A stretch of DNA of 64,000 nucleotides from Nonomuraea gerenzanensis (GTDB lineage: Bacteria > Actinomycetota > Actinomycetes > Streptosporangiales > Streptosporangiaceae), in the NCBI RefSeq assembly GCF_020215645.1, contig NZ_CP084058.1, positions 9,486,001-9,550,000 on the forward strand, in the 5' to 3' direction. Within the stretch, counting starts at the first letter, position 1. The number at the start of each line of letters is the position of its first letter. The notes beneath the pieces are model-generated. The model did no database searches and was not told the DNA's origin. It worked only from the letters and a program-made list of their open reading frames with translations. Shown here piece by piece: positions 8,826 through 17,751 of the stretch. Position numbers and translations under genes: made by a program.

Positions 8826-9848
8826 GTGCGGCTCGACTTCATCCGGCCGCTGTACGAGCGGCGCGGCCCGTACGCGTCGGTCTACCTGGGCGCGCTCACC
8901 GGCCCCGAACGGGAGTCCCACTGGCGCGGCATGCGCGACCGGCTCAACGGGCACCGCGGCCCGGTGGACAAGGCGACCATGGACGCGCTGGAGGAGCAGG
9001 CCCTCGGCGCCGCCGCCGGGCGGGCGCTGTTCGCCACGCACGGTGAGGTGGTGCTGGCCGAGTCGCTGCGCGAGGCGCCGTCCGAGCTGGCCACCTGGAC
9101 GCCGCTGCCGCACGTCACGCCGCTGCTGATGCGGCGCGGCGAGAACGTGCCGCACCTGCGGGTCATCGTGGACCACGCGGGCGCGGAGGTGACCGTGTTC
9201 GGGGGCGGGGCGCCGCGCCGGGCCACCGTCGAGGCCACCGCCTGGCCGCTGCAGAAGACCGCCCAGGGCGGCTGGTCGCAGAAGCGGTACGAGCGGGCCG
9301 TGGACGAGGCCTGGGAGAAGAACGCGGTGGCCGTGGCCCACGAGGTCGACGAGCAGGTGCGCCGGATCGGCGCGGAGCTGGTCCTGGTCGCGGGCGAGCC
9401 GAAGTCGCGCTCTTACCTGCTGCACCACCTCGGCACCAAGTCGGCCGACCGGGTGGCGATGGTGGAGCACGGCAGCCGCGACGACCACGGCCGCTTCGAG
9501 CAGGACGTGGAGCAGGCGCTCGACGACTGGCTGGACCGCAAGCGGGCCGAGCTGCTCGAACGCCACCAGGAAGCCGCCGGCCCCACCGGCATGGCGCGGG
9601 TCTCGCAGGCGCTGCGCGAGGGCCGGGTGCACGCGCTGCTGCTGCCCGGCGAGCTGCCCCACCCCGTGTGGATCGGGGAGGGCGGCACGCAGCTCGCCAC
9701 CGACCGGGGCGAGCTGCAGCGATGGGGCGTGGAGGAGCCCGTCCAGGAGCGCTCCGACTCCGCGCTGGCCAGGGCGGCCGCCATGACGGACGCCGAGCTG
9801 TGGTTCACCGACGCCGTCGAGGACGTGGCGGCGGTGCTCAGGTACTGA
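8826..9848 (+). CDS. eRF1-like protein of the baeRF/Vms1 (VLRF1-related) superfamily
   Basis: A 340-residue protein resembling the actinobacterial Rv2629-like branch of bacterial and archaeal eRF1-type proteins. In this superfamily a loop with a catalytic Gln enters the peptidyl-transferase centre and releases the nascent chain. The corresponding loop here appears to be AQGGWSQKRYERAVDEAW, near residues 145-160, with GG and SQ retained. A domain with LVLVAGEPKSRSYLLHHLG and EHGSRDDHGRF follows. A role in ribosome rescue or hibernation is an inference from family membership. GTG 8826 has GGAGG 9 bp upstream. Its 3' end overlaps the convergent lutC gene by 11 bp. Confidence 0.75.
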   Translation: MRLDFIRPLYERRGPYASVYLGALTGPERESHWRGMRDRLNGHRGPVDKATMDALEEQALGAAAGRALFATHGEVVLAESLREAPSELATWTPLPHVTPLLMRRGENVPHLRVIVDHAGAEVTVFGGGAPRRATVEATAWPLQKTAQGGWSQKRYERAVDEAWEKNAVAVAHEVDEQVRRIGAELVLVAGEPKSRSYLLHHLGTKSADRVAMVEHGSRDDHGRFEQDVEQALDDWLDRKRAELLERHQEAAGPTGMARVSQALREGRVHALLLPGELPHPVWIGEGGTQLATDRGELQRWGVEEPVQERSDSALARAAAMTDAELWFTDAVEDVAAVLRY

Positions 9849-10395
9849 TGACCACTTCCAGGGTGCGGGGGCCGTGCACGCCCTCGACCCGGTTCAGCTC
9901 GATGTCGCTGGTGGCCGAGGGGCCGCTGATCCAGGTGAGCGGACGCGACGGGTCGAGCCTGGCCACGGCCTCCGGCACGCCCGCCACGATCTGGTCGGCC
10001 CGCACCACGCACAGGTGGTAGTCGGGGACCAGGGTCTGGGCCCTGGTGCCCTGGCCGGGGCCGTGGTCGAGGACGATGGTGCCGGTCTCGGCGATGCCGA
10101 CGGCGCAGTTCGTGATCACGCCGTCGGCGGTGTCGAGGTCGTCCCAGCCGCCCGCCCGGTCGAAGCCGTCGGGGACGATCATGCGCCGCTCGCCGAGGCA
10201 CTCGTCGATCTTGGCGGCCAGCCCGGCCGCCGGGACCACGTGCACGATCGCCCGGTAGTCGTCCACCCGCTCGGCGAACAGCCCGACCAGGTCCTCGACC
10301 TGCCGTTCTGTCCGGTAGCGCCGGGGGATCTCCACGTCCCCCGCCCCGGCGACGGCCTTGCGGACCCTGGCGAGGATCTCCTCACGCGCGCTCAT
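9838..10395 (-). CDS. lutC: L-lactate utilisation protein LutC
   Basis: A 185-residue LUD-domain protein, the third subunit of the LutABC L-lactate dehydrogenase, which oxidises lactate to pyruvate. Typical segments are AVGIAETGTIVLDHGPGQGT and SGPSATSDIELNRVEGVHGP, with the strongly conserved SDIE and GVHGP. The ATG start lies 14 bp inside the end of lutB, with GGGAG just upstream, so translation is coupled. It is the last gene of the lutABC operon and converges on the eRF1-like gene. Confidence 0.95.
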   Translation of the reverse strand: MSAREEILARVRKAVAGAGDVEIPRRYRTERQVEDLVGLFAERVDDYRAIVHVVPAAGLAAKIDECLGERRMIVPDGFDRAGGWDDLDTADGVITNCAVGIAETGTIVLDHGPGQGTRAQTLVPDYHLCVVRADQIVAGVPEAVARLDPSRPLTWISGPSATSDIELNRVEGVHGPRTLEVVIST

Positions 10396-11773
10396 TCCGC
10401 TCCCACCAGTCTCTGAAGGATTCTTCGGGAATCTCGGGGATGTCCCGGGTGTCCGTCCACGCCGACAGCGGGCCGGGCAGCCGCTTCGGCACCAGCTTGC
10501 GTACGCGGGTGGCCGCGCGCTGCGCCTTGGCCAGCCGCTGGTGGTCGTTGAGTATCCAGCCGGCCACCTTCATGCCGGCCCGCTCCGCCGCCGCGTGCGG
10601 CGCCTTGGCCCGCAGGTCCACCAGCACCTCGGGGATGTCGATGGCCACCGGGCAGGCCTCGTAGCAGGCTCCGCAGAGGCTGGAGGCGAACGGCAGCGAG
10701 GCGTCCAGCTCCGAGGACATGCCCCTGAGCTGCGGGGTGAGGATCGCGCCGATGGGGCCGGGGTAGACCGAGCCGTACGCGTGGCCGCCCGCGCGCTCGT
10801 ACACGGGGCACACGTTCAGGCAGGCCGAGCAGCGGATGCAGCGCAGCGCCTGGCGGCCCACCTCGTCGGCGAGCACGTCGGTGCGGCCGTTGTCGAGCAG
10901 CACCAGGTGGAAGTCCTGGCCCTCGGTGGCGCCGGTCCACATGCTCGTGTACGGGTTCATCCGCTCGCCCGTGGAGCTTCTGGGCAGGAGCTGGAGGAAG
11001 ACCTCCAGGTCCCGCCAGGAGGGCAGCAGCTTCTCGATGCCGACGACGCTGATCAGGGTCTCGGGCAGGGTCAGGCACATCCGGCCGTTGCCCTCGGACT
11101 CCAGCACGACCAGCGTGCCGGTCTCGGCCACCATGAAGTTGGCGCCGGAGATCGCGACCTTGCTCCTGAGGAACCGCTCGCGCAGGTGCAGCCGGGCGGC
11201 CTCGGCCAGAGCGGGCGGGTCGTCGGTGAGGTCGGGGGTGACGTGCGGCATCTTGTCGAGGAAGATCTCGCGGATCTCCGACCGGTTGCGGTGGATCGCG
11301 GGGACCAGGATGTGACTGGGGAAGTCGTCGCCGAGCTGGACGATCAGCTCGGCCAGGTCCGTCTCGTACGCGGTGATGCCGTGCGCCGCCAGCGCCTGGT
11401 TGAGCTCGATCTCCTGGGTGGCCATCGACTTGACCTTGACGACCTCGGTCTCGCCGGTGGCCTTGACCAGGTCCGTCACGATGCGGTTGGCCTCGGCGGC
11501 GTCCCTGGCCCAGTGGACGGTGCCGCCCGCCCGGGTGACCGCCTCCTCCAGCTGGAGCAGGTAGCGGTCGAGATGGTGCAGCGTGTGGTCCTTGATGGCC
11601 TTGCCGGCGGCGCGCAGCTCCTGCCAGTCGGGCAGCTCGCCGACGACGCTCGCCCGCTTGCCGCGAATGGTGTGGGTGGCCTTGCGGAGGTTGAAGCGGA
11701 GCTGCGAGTTCTGTACGGCCTTTTTCGAGTTCTGCGGGAAATTTCCTGGCATGCCGATGAATGTCGCGCTCAT
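10382..11773 (-). CDS. lutB: L-lactate utilisation iron-sulfur protein LutB
   Basis: A 463-residue protein with an N-terminal LUD domain and a C-terminal ferredoxin-like part. The two 4Fe-4S motifs are RCIRCSACLNVCPVYE and LCGACYEACPVAIDIPEV; they relay electrons from lactate oxidation. The LUD part includes ISGANFMVAETGTLVVLESE. The ATG at 11773 overlaps the lutA stop (ATGA) and has GGAGG 7 bp upstream, which decides the start; the frame stays open further upstream, but only as antisense-like sequence over lutA. Length agrees with the family. Confidence 0.96.
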   Translation of the reverse strand: MSATFIGMPGNFPQNSKKAVQNSQLRFNLRKATHTIRGKRASVVGELPDWQELRAAGKAIKDHTLHHLDRYLLQLEEAVTRAGGTVHWARDAAEANRIVTDLVKATGETEVVKVKSMATQEIELNQALAAHGITAYETDLAELIVQLGDDFPSHILVPAIHRNRSEIREIFLDKMPHVTPDLTDDPPALAEAARLHLRERFLRSKVAISGANFMVAETGTLVVLESEGNGRMCLTLPETLISVVGIEKLLPSWRDLEVFLQLLPRSSTGERMNPYTSMWTGATEGQDFHLVLLDNGRTDVLADEVGRQALRCIRCSACLNVCPVYERAGGHAYGSVYPGPIGAILTPQLRGMSSELDASLPFASSLCGACYEACPVAIDIPEVLVDLRAKAPHAAAERAGMKVAGWILNDHQRLAKAQRAATRVRKLVPKRLPGPLSAWTDTRDIPEIPEESFRDWWERNERA

Positions 11774-12501
11774 TGGGCTTCCTCCGTCGAGGCGAGGATC
11801 TCGGCCAGGTGCATGGTCCTGACGCCGGTCTGCTGGCGGCTCAGGGTGCCGCCGATGTGCATGAGGCAGGAGTTGTCGGCCGCGCACAGCACCTCGGCCC
11901 CGGTGTCCATGATGCTGCGGGTCTTGTCGGCGCCCATCGCGGCGGAGACCGCCGGGTTCTTGACCGCGAACGTGCCGCCGAAGCCGCAGCACTCCTCCGC
12001 GCCGGGCAGCGGCACCAGCTCCAGGCCGCGCACGTTCCGCAGCAGCCTGGTGGGCCGGTCGCCCAGGTGCAGGCCGCGCAGCGAGTGGCACGTCGGGTGA
12101 TAGGTCACCCGGTGCGGGAAATAGGCGCCGACGTCCTGGACCTTGAGCACGTCGATCAGGAACTCCGACAGCTCGTACACCTTCGGCGTGACCTCCGCGA
12201 TCGCCGCCGCTCCCCTGCTGCCCGGCTTGGCCAGCTTCGGGTACTGCTCGCGCACCATGGCCGCGCACGACCCCGACGGCGCCACGACCGCGTCGTAACC
12301 GGCGAACACCTCGGTGAAGTGCCGGGCCAGCCGCACACCCTCCTCCCGGTAGCCGGTGTTGACGTGCATCTGCCCGCAGCACGTCTGGGCGGCGGGAAAG
12401 TCCACGTCGCAGCCGAGCCTGCGCAGGAGCGACACCACGGCCTTGCCGGTGCCCGGGAAGAGCGTGTCGTTCACGCACGTGATGAACAGGGCGACTCGCA
12501 C
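11770..12501 (-). CDS. lutA: L-lactate utilisation cysteine-rich protein LutA
   Basis: A 243-residue protein with two copies of the CCG cysteine-rich domain found in GlpC/HdrB-type proteins: TCCGQMHVN with an upstream ITCVND, and PTCHSLRG followed by EECCGFGGTFAVK. These bind iron-sulfur clusters in the lactate oxidation complex. GTG 12501 is the start because AAGGAGG is immediately upstream and the family begins near RVALFITCVND. It is the first gene of the operon, divergent from the FadR-type regulator and 20 bp from the nearer operator. Confidence 0.95.
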   Translation of the reverse strand: MRVALFITCVNDTLFPGTGKAVVSLLRRLGCDVDFPAAQTCCGQMHVNTGYREEGVRLARHFTEVFAGYDAVVAPSGSCAAMVREQYPKLAKPGSRGAAAIAEVTPKVYELSEFLIDVLKVQDVGAYFPHRVTYHPTCHSLRGLHLGDRPTRLLRNVRGLELVPLPGAEECCGFGGTFAVKNPAVSAAMGADKTRSIMDTGAEVLCAADNSCLMHIGGTLSRQQTGVRTMHLAEILASTEEAQ

Positions 12502-12519
12502 GGCCCTCCTTCCGAAGTA

Positions 12520-12546
12520 TGGTCCGACCACAGTATGGTCAGACCA
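12520..12546. promoter_or_regulatory. Two tandem FadR/LldR-type operators between lutA and its regulator
   Basis: Two palindromes, TGGTCCGACCA (12520-12530) and TGGTCAGACCA (12536-12546), have centres 16 bp apart in the 88-bp divergent promoter. They match the TGGTn3ACCA pattern bound by FadR-subfamily GntR regulators such as LldR. Their position suggests control of both lutA and the regulator. Binding is inferred from the pattern and the neighbouring gene. Confidence 0.8.
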
Positions 12547-12589
12547 TATCGAACCACAACGTTTCCGGCCAGCATGAGGAGGCTCCGAG

Positions 12590-13288
12590 GTGGAGGACAC
12601 CGGCTGGCGTCCCGTCAAGCGGACGCGGACGTTCGAGGACGTACTCGCTCAGATCGAGCGGCGCATCGCCGAGGACGGCCTCACCGTGGGCGACCGCCTG
12701 CCCGCCGAGCGCCAGCTCGCCGAGCAGCTCGGCGTCAGCCGCTCCTCGGTACGCGAGGCGATGCGCGTGCTGGAGACCCTCGGCGTGGTCTCCTCCCAGG
12801 TCGGCCGGGGCCCCGACGCCGGCGCCGTGCTCACCTCGCGCCCCGACTCGGCGCTGACCGACCTGCTGCGGCTGCACCTCGGCCTGGCCACTTTGGAGAT
12901 GCGCGAGGTCATCGACACCCGGCACATGATCGAGCAGTGGGCCGCCGCCCAGGCCGCCACCGCCGGCGCCGACACCTCCGCCCTGGCCGCCGCGCTGGCC
13001 GGGATGGACGGGGCGCGGACGGCCGAGGAGTTCGTCGAGCACGACACGGCCTTTCACTGCGCGATCGCCGACGCCTCGGGCAACCGGCTGATCGCCGCCA
13101 TCATGCGCTCGCTGCGCGACTCGATGCGCAGGTACTCGGTGGAGGCGGTGCAACGGCTGGGTGACACGTCGGTCCTGCGGGCGGACCACGTACGCATCCT
13201 GGAGGCCATCGAGCGGGGCGAGGCGGGCGAGGCGACGCGAGCCGTGTCGGAGCATCTCGCGCACGCCTACCCGTCGTTGTTCCGCTAG
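12590..13288 (+). CDS. FadR-subfamily GntR regulator of lactate utilisation
   Basis: A 232-residue regulator. The winged helix-turn-helix is at about 10-85 (VGDRLPAERQLAEQLGVSRSSVREAMRVLETLGVV) and the all-helical FCD effector domain follows, with metal- or ligand-binding residues in EVIDTRHMIEQ, HDTAFHCAIADASGNRL and DHVRILEAIERGE. The divergent lutABC operon and the two TGGTn3ACCA palindromes between them make an LldR/LutR-like role likely, with lactate or pyruvate as the probable signal. GTG 12590 has GAGGAGG 7 bp upstream. Its stop overlaps the convergent sulfatase stop on the sequence CTAG. Confidence 0.9.
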   Translation: MEDTGWRPVKRTRTFEDVLAQIERRIAEDGLTVGDRLPAERQLAEQLGVSRSSVREAMRVLETLGVVSSQVGRGPDAGAVLTSRPDSALTDLLRLHLGLATLEMREVIDTRHMIEQWAAAQAATAGADTSALAAALAGMDGARTAEEFVEHDTAFHCAIADASGNRLIAAIMRSLRDSMRRYSVEAVQRLGDTSVLRADHVRILEAIERGEAGEATRAVSEHLAHAYPSLFR

Positions 13289-14712
13289 CCCTGACTGTCG
13301 GCCTGGCGGCAGCTCGCCCCCGAGCACGCGGCCATGGCCGCCAGCCGCCGGTCCAGCGCGGTGATCAGCCCGGGGTCCGCGGTCGCCGCCAGGTTGCTGA
13401 GCTGGTAGGGATCGGTGGTCAGGTCGTAGAGCTGCCGCTCCCCCGTCTCGTACTTGACATAGGTGTACTGCTCGGTGCGCAGCGCCTGGTAGGCGGGCAC
13501 GGGCGTCTGGGCGGCCGACGACCTGTTGGCCGGCCGGGTGAACTCCACCAGCACGTGCCTGCGCCACTGTGAGGGCGGTCTGCCGCGCAGCAGCGGCACC
13601 AGCGAGCGGCCCTCCGCGAACGCCGGCATCGTGGCCCCGCCCAGCTCGGCGAAGGTCGGCGCGAGGTCGATGGTGGCCCCCAGGTGCGCGACCGTCAAGC
13701 CGGCCGTGACGCCCGGCCCGCGCACCACCATGGGGACCCTGACGGCCTCCTCGAACGGGGTGGTCTTGCCCTGCTTGAGGCGGTGCGTGCCGAGGTGGAA
13801 GCCGTTGTCGGAGGTGAAGAAGACGTAGGTGTCGTCCAGCTCGCCGCTCTCCCGCAGGGCGTCGATCACCGAGCCGACGAGGTCGTCCACGCCGAGCATG
13901 GCGCGCAGCCGCCTGCGGTAGTGCTCGTCCACGTCGGCCTGGGCGTCCAGGCCGAGCGCGGGCCTGTCGCGCAGCCACAGCGGCTCGTTGCTGACGTCCG
14001 TCTGGTTGAACGACGGGGTACGCGGCACCATGGCCAGCGGGAAGGCGTGCGCGTGCCGGTGGGCGGGGTTGGCCGGGTTGTGCGGGCCGATCGGGGCCAG
14101 GTAGAGGAAGAACGGCTCGTCGGAGTCCGTGATGAAGTCGCGGGCCTTGCGGGCCAGCACGTCGGACAGGTAGTCCTCCTCCTCCCAGCCGTAGTCGCGC
14201 GGCACGCCGTTCTCGTTGAGGCGGTAGCCGTACTCGTCGTAGAGCTTGCGCACCGGCACGGCCCACTCGTCCCAGCCGGGCGGCACGTACGTCTCCTCGG
14301 CCGTCTCCCCCGGATAGTGGTTGAGGAACTTGCCCATCAGGCCGGTGCGGTAGCCGGCCTGCTGCATCCAGGTGCCGACCGTGGAACGTTCCAGATTCGA
14401 GGTGTGGAAGCGGTCGAAACCCCCCTCGGGAGCGGTGTTGGTCAGCACGCCGTGACTGTGGACGTGCTGGGAGCGCAGGATCGACGCCCTGGAGGGGCAG
14501 CACCAGGAGTTCGTCACGAAGAAGCGGTCGAACGAGGCGCCCTGGCCCACCAGGTGCCGCGAGATGTTCGGGAAGAGCGGCAGGGTGCCGGTCTCCAGGT
14601 CGTCGGCCAGGATGAGGACGATGTTCGGCCGGGAGTCGCCCTGCGCGATCGTGGGCTCGGCCGCCGGCAGCAGAAGCAGCAGGCAGGCGAGCCGACAGAG
14701 GACCTTGAGCAC
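13285..14712 (-). CDS. Secreted sulfatase
   Basis: A 475-residue arylsulfatase-family hydrolase. A signal peptide (about 1-23, MLKVLCRLACLLLLLPAA) is followed by PNIVLILADDLE with metal-binding Asp residues. NSWCCPSRASIL holds the C-x-P-S-R sulfatase motif, whose Cys becomes formylglycine. TSDNGFHLGTHRLKQGK is the second metal site, and the C-terminal part ends in QLYDLTTDPYQLSNL, typical of N-sulfoglucosamine or choline-type sulfatases. It presumably acts outside the cell on a sulfate ester; no sulfate or sugar transport genes adjoin it. GTG 14712 is the apparent start, without an obvious ribosome-binding site. The divergent neighbour is the LLM oxidoreductase. Confidence 0.9.
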   Translation of the reverse strand: MLKVLCRLACLLLLLPAAEPTIAQGDSRPNIVLILADDLETGTLPLFPNISRHLVGQGASFDRFFVTNSWCCPSRASILRSQHVHSHGVLTNTAPEGGFDRFHTSNLERSTVGTWMQQAGYRTGLMGKFLNHYPGETAEETYVPPGWDEWAVPVRKLYDEYGYRLNENGVPRDYGWEEEDYLSDVLARKARDFITDSDEPFFLYLAPIGPHNPANPAHRHAHAFPLAMVPRTPSFNQTDVSNEPLWLRDRPALGLDAQADVDEHYRRRLRAMLGVDDLVGSVIDALRESGELDDTYVFFTSDNGFHLGTHRLKQGKTTPFEEAVRVPMVVRGPGVTAGLTVAHLGATIDLAPTFAELGGATMPAFAEGRSLVPLLRGRPPSQWRRHVLVEFTRPANRSSAAQTPVPAYQALRTEQYTYVKYETGERQLYDLTTDPYQLSNLAATADPGLITALDRRLAAMAACSGASCRQADSQG

Positions 14713-14741
14713 AGAGTGTGACTACCCCGGAAGATCCTCCA

Positions 14742-14772
14742 TTGACACTTGGGGCATCCCCGGCCGTAATAG
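14742..14772 (+). promoter_or_regulatory. Candidate housekeeping promoter for the LLM oxidoreductase
   Basis: TTGACA at 14742-14747 and TAATAG at 14767-14772 with a 19-bp spacer, 24 bp before the ATG. The -35 box is perfect; the spacing is long. Confidence 0.45.
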
Positions 14773-14795
14773 AACTTAATTCCGGAGGTGTCCCC

Positions 14796-15797
14796 ATGAA
14801 GCTCGGTCTGAACCTCGGCTACTGGCAGCGCAACGCCGACGACGCAACCGAATCGGTCCTGGCGGCCGAGCGGCTCGGCTACGACTCGGTGTGGACGGCC
14901 GAGGCGTACGGCAGCGACGTCTTCACCCCGCTGGCCTGGTACGGCGCCCGTACGTCCCGCATCAAGCTGGGCACCTCGATCGCCCAGATCTCCGCCCGGC
15001 CACCGGTCACGACCGCGATGACCGCGATGACCCTCGACCATCTGACCGGCGGCCGGCTGCTGCTGGGCGTGGGCGCCTCAGGGCCGCAGGTGGTGGAGGG
15101 CTGGTACGGCCAGCCGTTCGCCAGGCCGCTGGCCAGGACGCGCGAGTACGTCGAGATCATGCGCAAGGTGTGGCGCCGCGAGGAGCCGGTGACCAGCGAC
15201 GGCGAGCACTACCCGCTGCCGCTGCCCGGCGGGCTGGGCAAACCGCTCAAGTCCATCACGCATCCGCTCCGCGCGGACATCCCCCTCTATCTCGGGGCGG
15301 AAGGACCGAAGAACGTGGCGCTGGCCGCCGAGGTGGCGCAGGGCTGGCTGCCGCTGTTCGCGTTCCCCGAGAAGATCGAGGAGATGTACGGCGAGGCGCT
15401 GTCCGGCGCCGAGCCGGGCTTCGACGTGGCGGCCATGGTGATGGTGCTGATCTCCGACGACCTTCGGGGCGCCCTCGACGTGGTCAAGACGATGCTGACG
15501 CTCTACATCGGCGGCATGGGCGCCAGGCAGCGCAACTTCCACGCCGACATCATCGGCCGGATGGGCTACGCCGAGGCGGCCGAGCACATCCAGGCGCTGT
15601 ACCTGGCGGGGCGCAAGGACGAGGCGTTCCGGGCGATCCCGGACGAGCTGGCCGACGGCATCTCGCTCGTCGGCCCGCCCGGCCGGATCAAGGAGCGGCT
15701 GGAGCTGTGGCACCGCAGCCCGGTCACCAGCCTGCTCGTCATGGGGGTGCGGGACGAGCCGTCCCTGAAGCTCGTCCGCGACCTCGTTCTCGGTTAG
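14796..15797 (+). CDS. LLM-class F420-dependent oxidoreductase
   Basis: A 333-residue TIM-barrel protein of the luciferase-like family that uses reduced F420 or flavin. Characteristic segments are MKLGLNLGYW, the VWTAEAYGSDVFTPLAWYGA strand, LGTSIAQISARPPVTTAMTA, LTGGRLLLGVGASGPQVVEG and the C-terminal VGPPGRIKERLELW. It resembles Rv3520c-type proteins; the substrate is unknown. ATG 14796 has GGAGG 7 bp upstream; the frame extends further upstream but lacks a comparable site. It is transcribed alone and converges on the ABC permease with a 10-bp gap. Confidence 0.92.
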   Translation: MKLGLNLGYWQRNADDATESVLAAERLGYDSVWTAEAYGSDVFTPLAWYGARTSRIKLGTSIAQISARPPVTTAMTAMTLDHLTGGRLLLGVGASGPQVVEGWYGQPFARPLARTREYVEIMRKVWRREEPVTSDGEHYPLPLPGGLGKPLKSITHPLRADIPLYLGAEGPKNVALAAEVAQGWLPLFAFPEKIEEMYGEALSGAEPGFDVAAMVMVLISDDLRGALDVVKTMLTLYIGGMGARQRNFHADIIGRMGYAEAAEHIQALYLAGRKDEAFRAIPDELADGISLVGPPGRIKERLELWHRSPVTSLLVMGVRDEPSLKLVRDLVLG

Positions 15798-15807
15798 CGG
15801 AGGAAGG

Positions 15808-17751
15808 CTAGTCGGGGCGGGGCGCCGGGTCGGCGGTGACCGAGCGGAGCAGCGGGCGGCTCAGCGCGCCCGCCGCGATCACCCCGGCGAAGCCCGCCAC
15901 GACGCAGCCCGCCAGCGTGAGCGTGCCGGCCACGTTCATGCCGCCGATCATGAACGGCACCGCGCAGAACGCCCCCACCAGGATCGCCCCGCCGCCCATG
16001 ACCGTCAGCGGGACGAGCGTCTCGGTGCGGCGGGCCCGGTCGAGCACCTCCAGCGGCGTGCCCGCCAGGCGCAGCAGCCCGTACGTCTGCCGCCGGTCCA
16101 GGATCGACGACGCGGCCGTGATCCCCGCGCTGGCGACGGCCACCAGGAACGACACCGACAGCACCACGATCGTGCCCACCCGCACGTCGGCCAGGAGGTC
16201 TATGCCGAACCGCCGGTCGTCGCGCTCGGTGGTCGGCGTGCGGCCCGGCACGAGGCCGGCCAGCGCGGTGCGGGCCCGGTCCACGGTGGCCGCGTCGGCG
16301 GTGCTGCCCAGCGCCGCGACCACCACGTCCTTGACGGGCCGCACCGTGGCCGTCACGCCCGCCGCGCGCAGTCGTTCGCGGGCCTGCGCGCTCACCTGCC
16401 CGACCTGGCCCGCGGGCGCGGTGACCCGGAGCTGGGGCGGCCCCGTCACCTCGGCGCCGAACCCCGACGGGCTGAGCAGGCCGAGGAAGCCGGCCACGAA
16501 GCCGGTCAGCGCCACGCCGCTCACCGTGCGCCAGGCGGAGCGCGGGTCGTCCACGAGCCGGCGGCCGGCGAGCAGCCGGGCGGGCCCCCGCGCGCTCGCC
16601 GCCGTGATCCGGCCGATCACGCCGACCACCCACGGCCCCACCAGGTTGACGCACAGGAACGCCAGAGCCAGCGCCACCGCCACGATCGCCACGCTGGTGC
16701 CCCTGGTCATGACCGGGAACGCGGCCAGCACCGCCAGCAGGGCGAGCACCCGGACGAACCGCATGGCGGGCGGCGTCTCCCGCTTGGCCACGCCGAGCGG
16801 GCTCACCACGACCCGCCGCAGGCCCGCCACCGCCGACAGCCCCACCAGCAGCGGCACCGCGACCAGCACTCCGGCCAGCGCGAGCGGCCCGGGAAGCAGG
16901 TCGGCGGCGAACCACGGCCCGCCCTGCATCTCGATCCTGGCCAGCAGCGGCACGGCCAGGGCGAAGACGACGGCCCCCGCCAGCGCGCCGGCCAGCGCGA
17001 CCATCACCGCCTCCGCCACGGTCATCGCGACCACCTGCCCCGGTGTCGCCCCGATCAGGCGCAGCGCAGCCAGCCGCTGGTCGCGCCTGGCCACCGTGAG
17101 CCGGGCCGCCGCGCCCCCGAACACCAGCAGCGGCACCACCATCAGCACGCTGGCGACGAGCGAGAGCGCCTGGTACGCCTCCGCGTCCTCGCTCGGCTGC
17201 CCGGCCAGGCTCGCGACCTTGACGGGCGGCTTGGCGATGATCCAGTCGTCGGTCCGCTCTGCGGTCATGGCCGGGGCGTCCGGCTCCTGGCCGACGACCG
17301 CGACCAGCTCGTCCGGATGGACGAGCGCCTCGTCGCCGAGCACGCCCTCGGTGTCCGGATAGCGACCGGCCAGCTCTGCGGCGGGCAGTTCCTTCGCCAG
17401 CGCGGCCAGGGCCGGTGACAACCACACCTCGCCGGGCGCGGGGAAGCGCGGCATCCCGGGCGGCGGCGCCGGCTTCCTGCCCGGCAGGGCGGCCAGGTCG
17501 ACGACGGTGATGGTGCGGTCGCGGACGAAGTCGAAGCGCGAGGCCTCGACGGCCACGGCGGCGCCGGACACGGCCGGGACCGGGTTGCGCCAGGCGCCGC
17601 GCTCGGCCCTGGCCTGGAAGGCGGAGTTCGCGGCCACGGCGAACAGCAGCAGCGCCGTGGCCACCGCGACGGCGCCCAGCGTGAGCCAGGTGCCCAGCAT
17701 GCCCTTGCGCCCGCCGCCCCTGAGCAGCCGCCAGGTCAGGTCGAGGTTCAC
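15808..17751 (-). CDS. FtsX/MacB-type ABC transporter permease
   Basis: A 647-residue permease. Residues about 22-45 form the first membrane segment (GTWLTLGAVAVATALLLFAVAANS), and a large extracytoplasmic region follows. Two FtsX-type blocks are visible, each with about three helices; the first contains RLTVARRDQRLAALRLIGATPGQV, and the second TAASSILDRRQTYGLLRLAGTP. The motif joining membrane and ATPase (RLAALRLIGAT) is conserved. Such exporters carry peptides, lipids or antibiotics, or act as stress sensors. GTG 17751 overlaps the ATPase stop (GTGA). The response regulator upstream may control it. Confidence 0.9.
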   Translation of the reverse strand: MNLDLTWRLLRGGGRKGMLGTWLTLGAVAVATALLLFAVAANSAFQARAERGAWRNPVPAVSGAAVAVEASRFDFVRDRTITVVDLAALPGRKPAPPPGMPRFPAPGEVWLSPALAALAKELPAAELAGRYPDTEGVLGDEALVHPDELVAVVGQEPDAPAMTAERTDDWIIAKPPVKVASLAGQPSEDAEAYQALSLVASVLMVVPLLVFGGAAARLTVARRDQRLAALRLIGATPGQVVAMTVAEAVMVALAGALAGAVVFALAVPLLARIEMQGGPWFAADLLPGPLALAGVLVAVPLLVGLSAVAGLRRVVVSPLGVAKRETPPAMRFVRVLALLAVLAAFPVMTRGTSVAIVAVALALAFLCVNLVGPWVVGVIGRITAASARGPARLLAGRRLVDDPRSAWRTVSGVALTGFVAGFLGLLSPSGFGAEVTGPPQLRVTAPAGQVGQVSAQARERLRAAGVTATVRPVKDVVVAALGSTADAATVDRARTALAGLVPGRTPTTERDDRRFGIDLLADVRVGTIVVLSVSFLVAVASAGITAASSILDRRQTYGLLRLAGTPLEVLDRARRTETLVPLTVMGGGAILVGAFCAVPFMIGGMNVAGTLTLAGCVVAGFAGVIAAGALSRPLLRSVTADPAPRPD

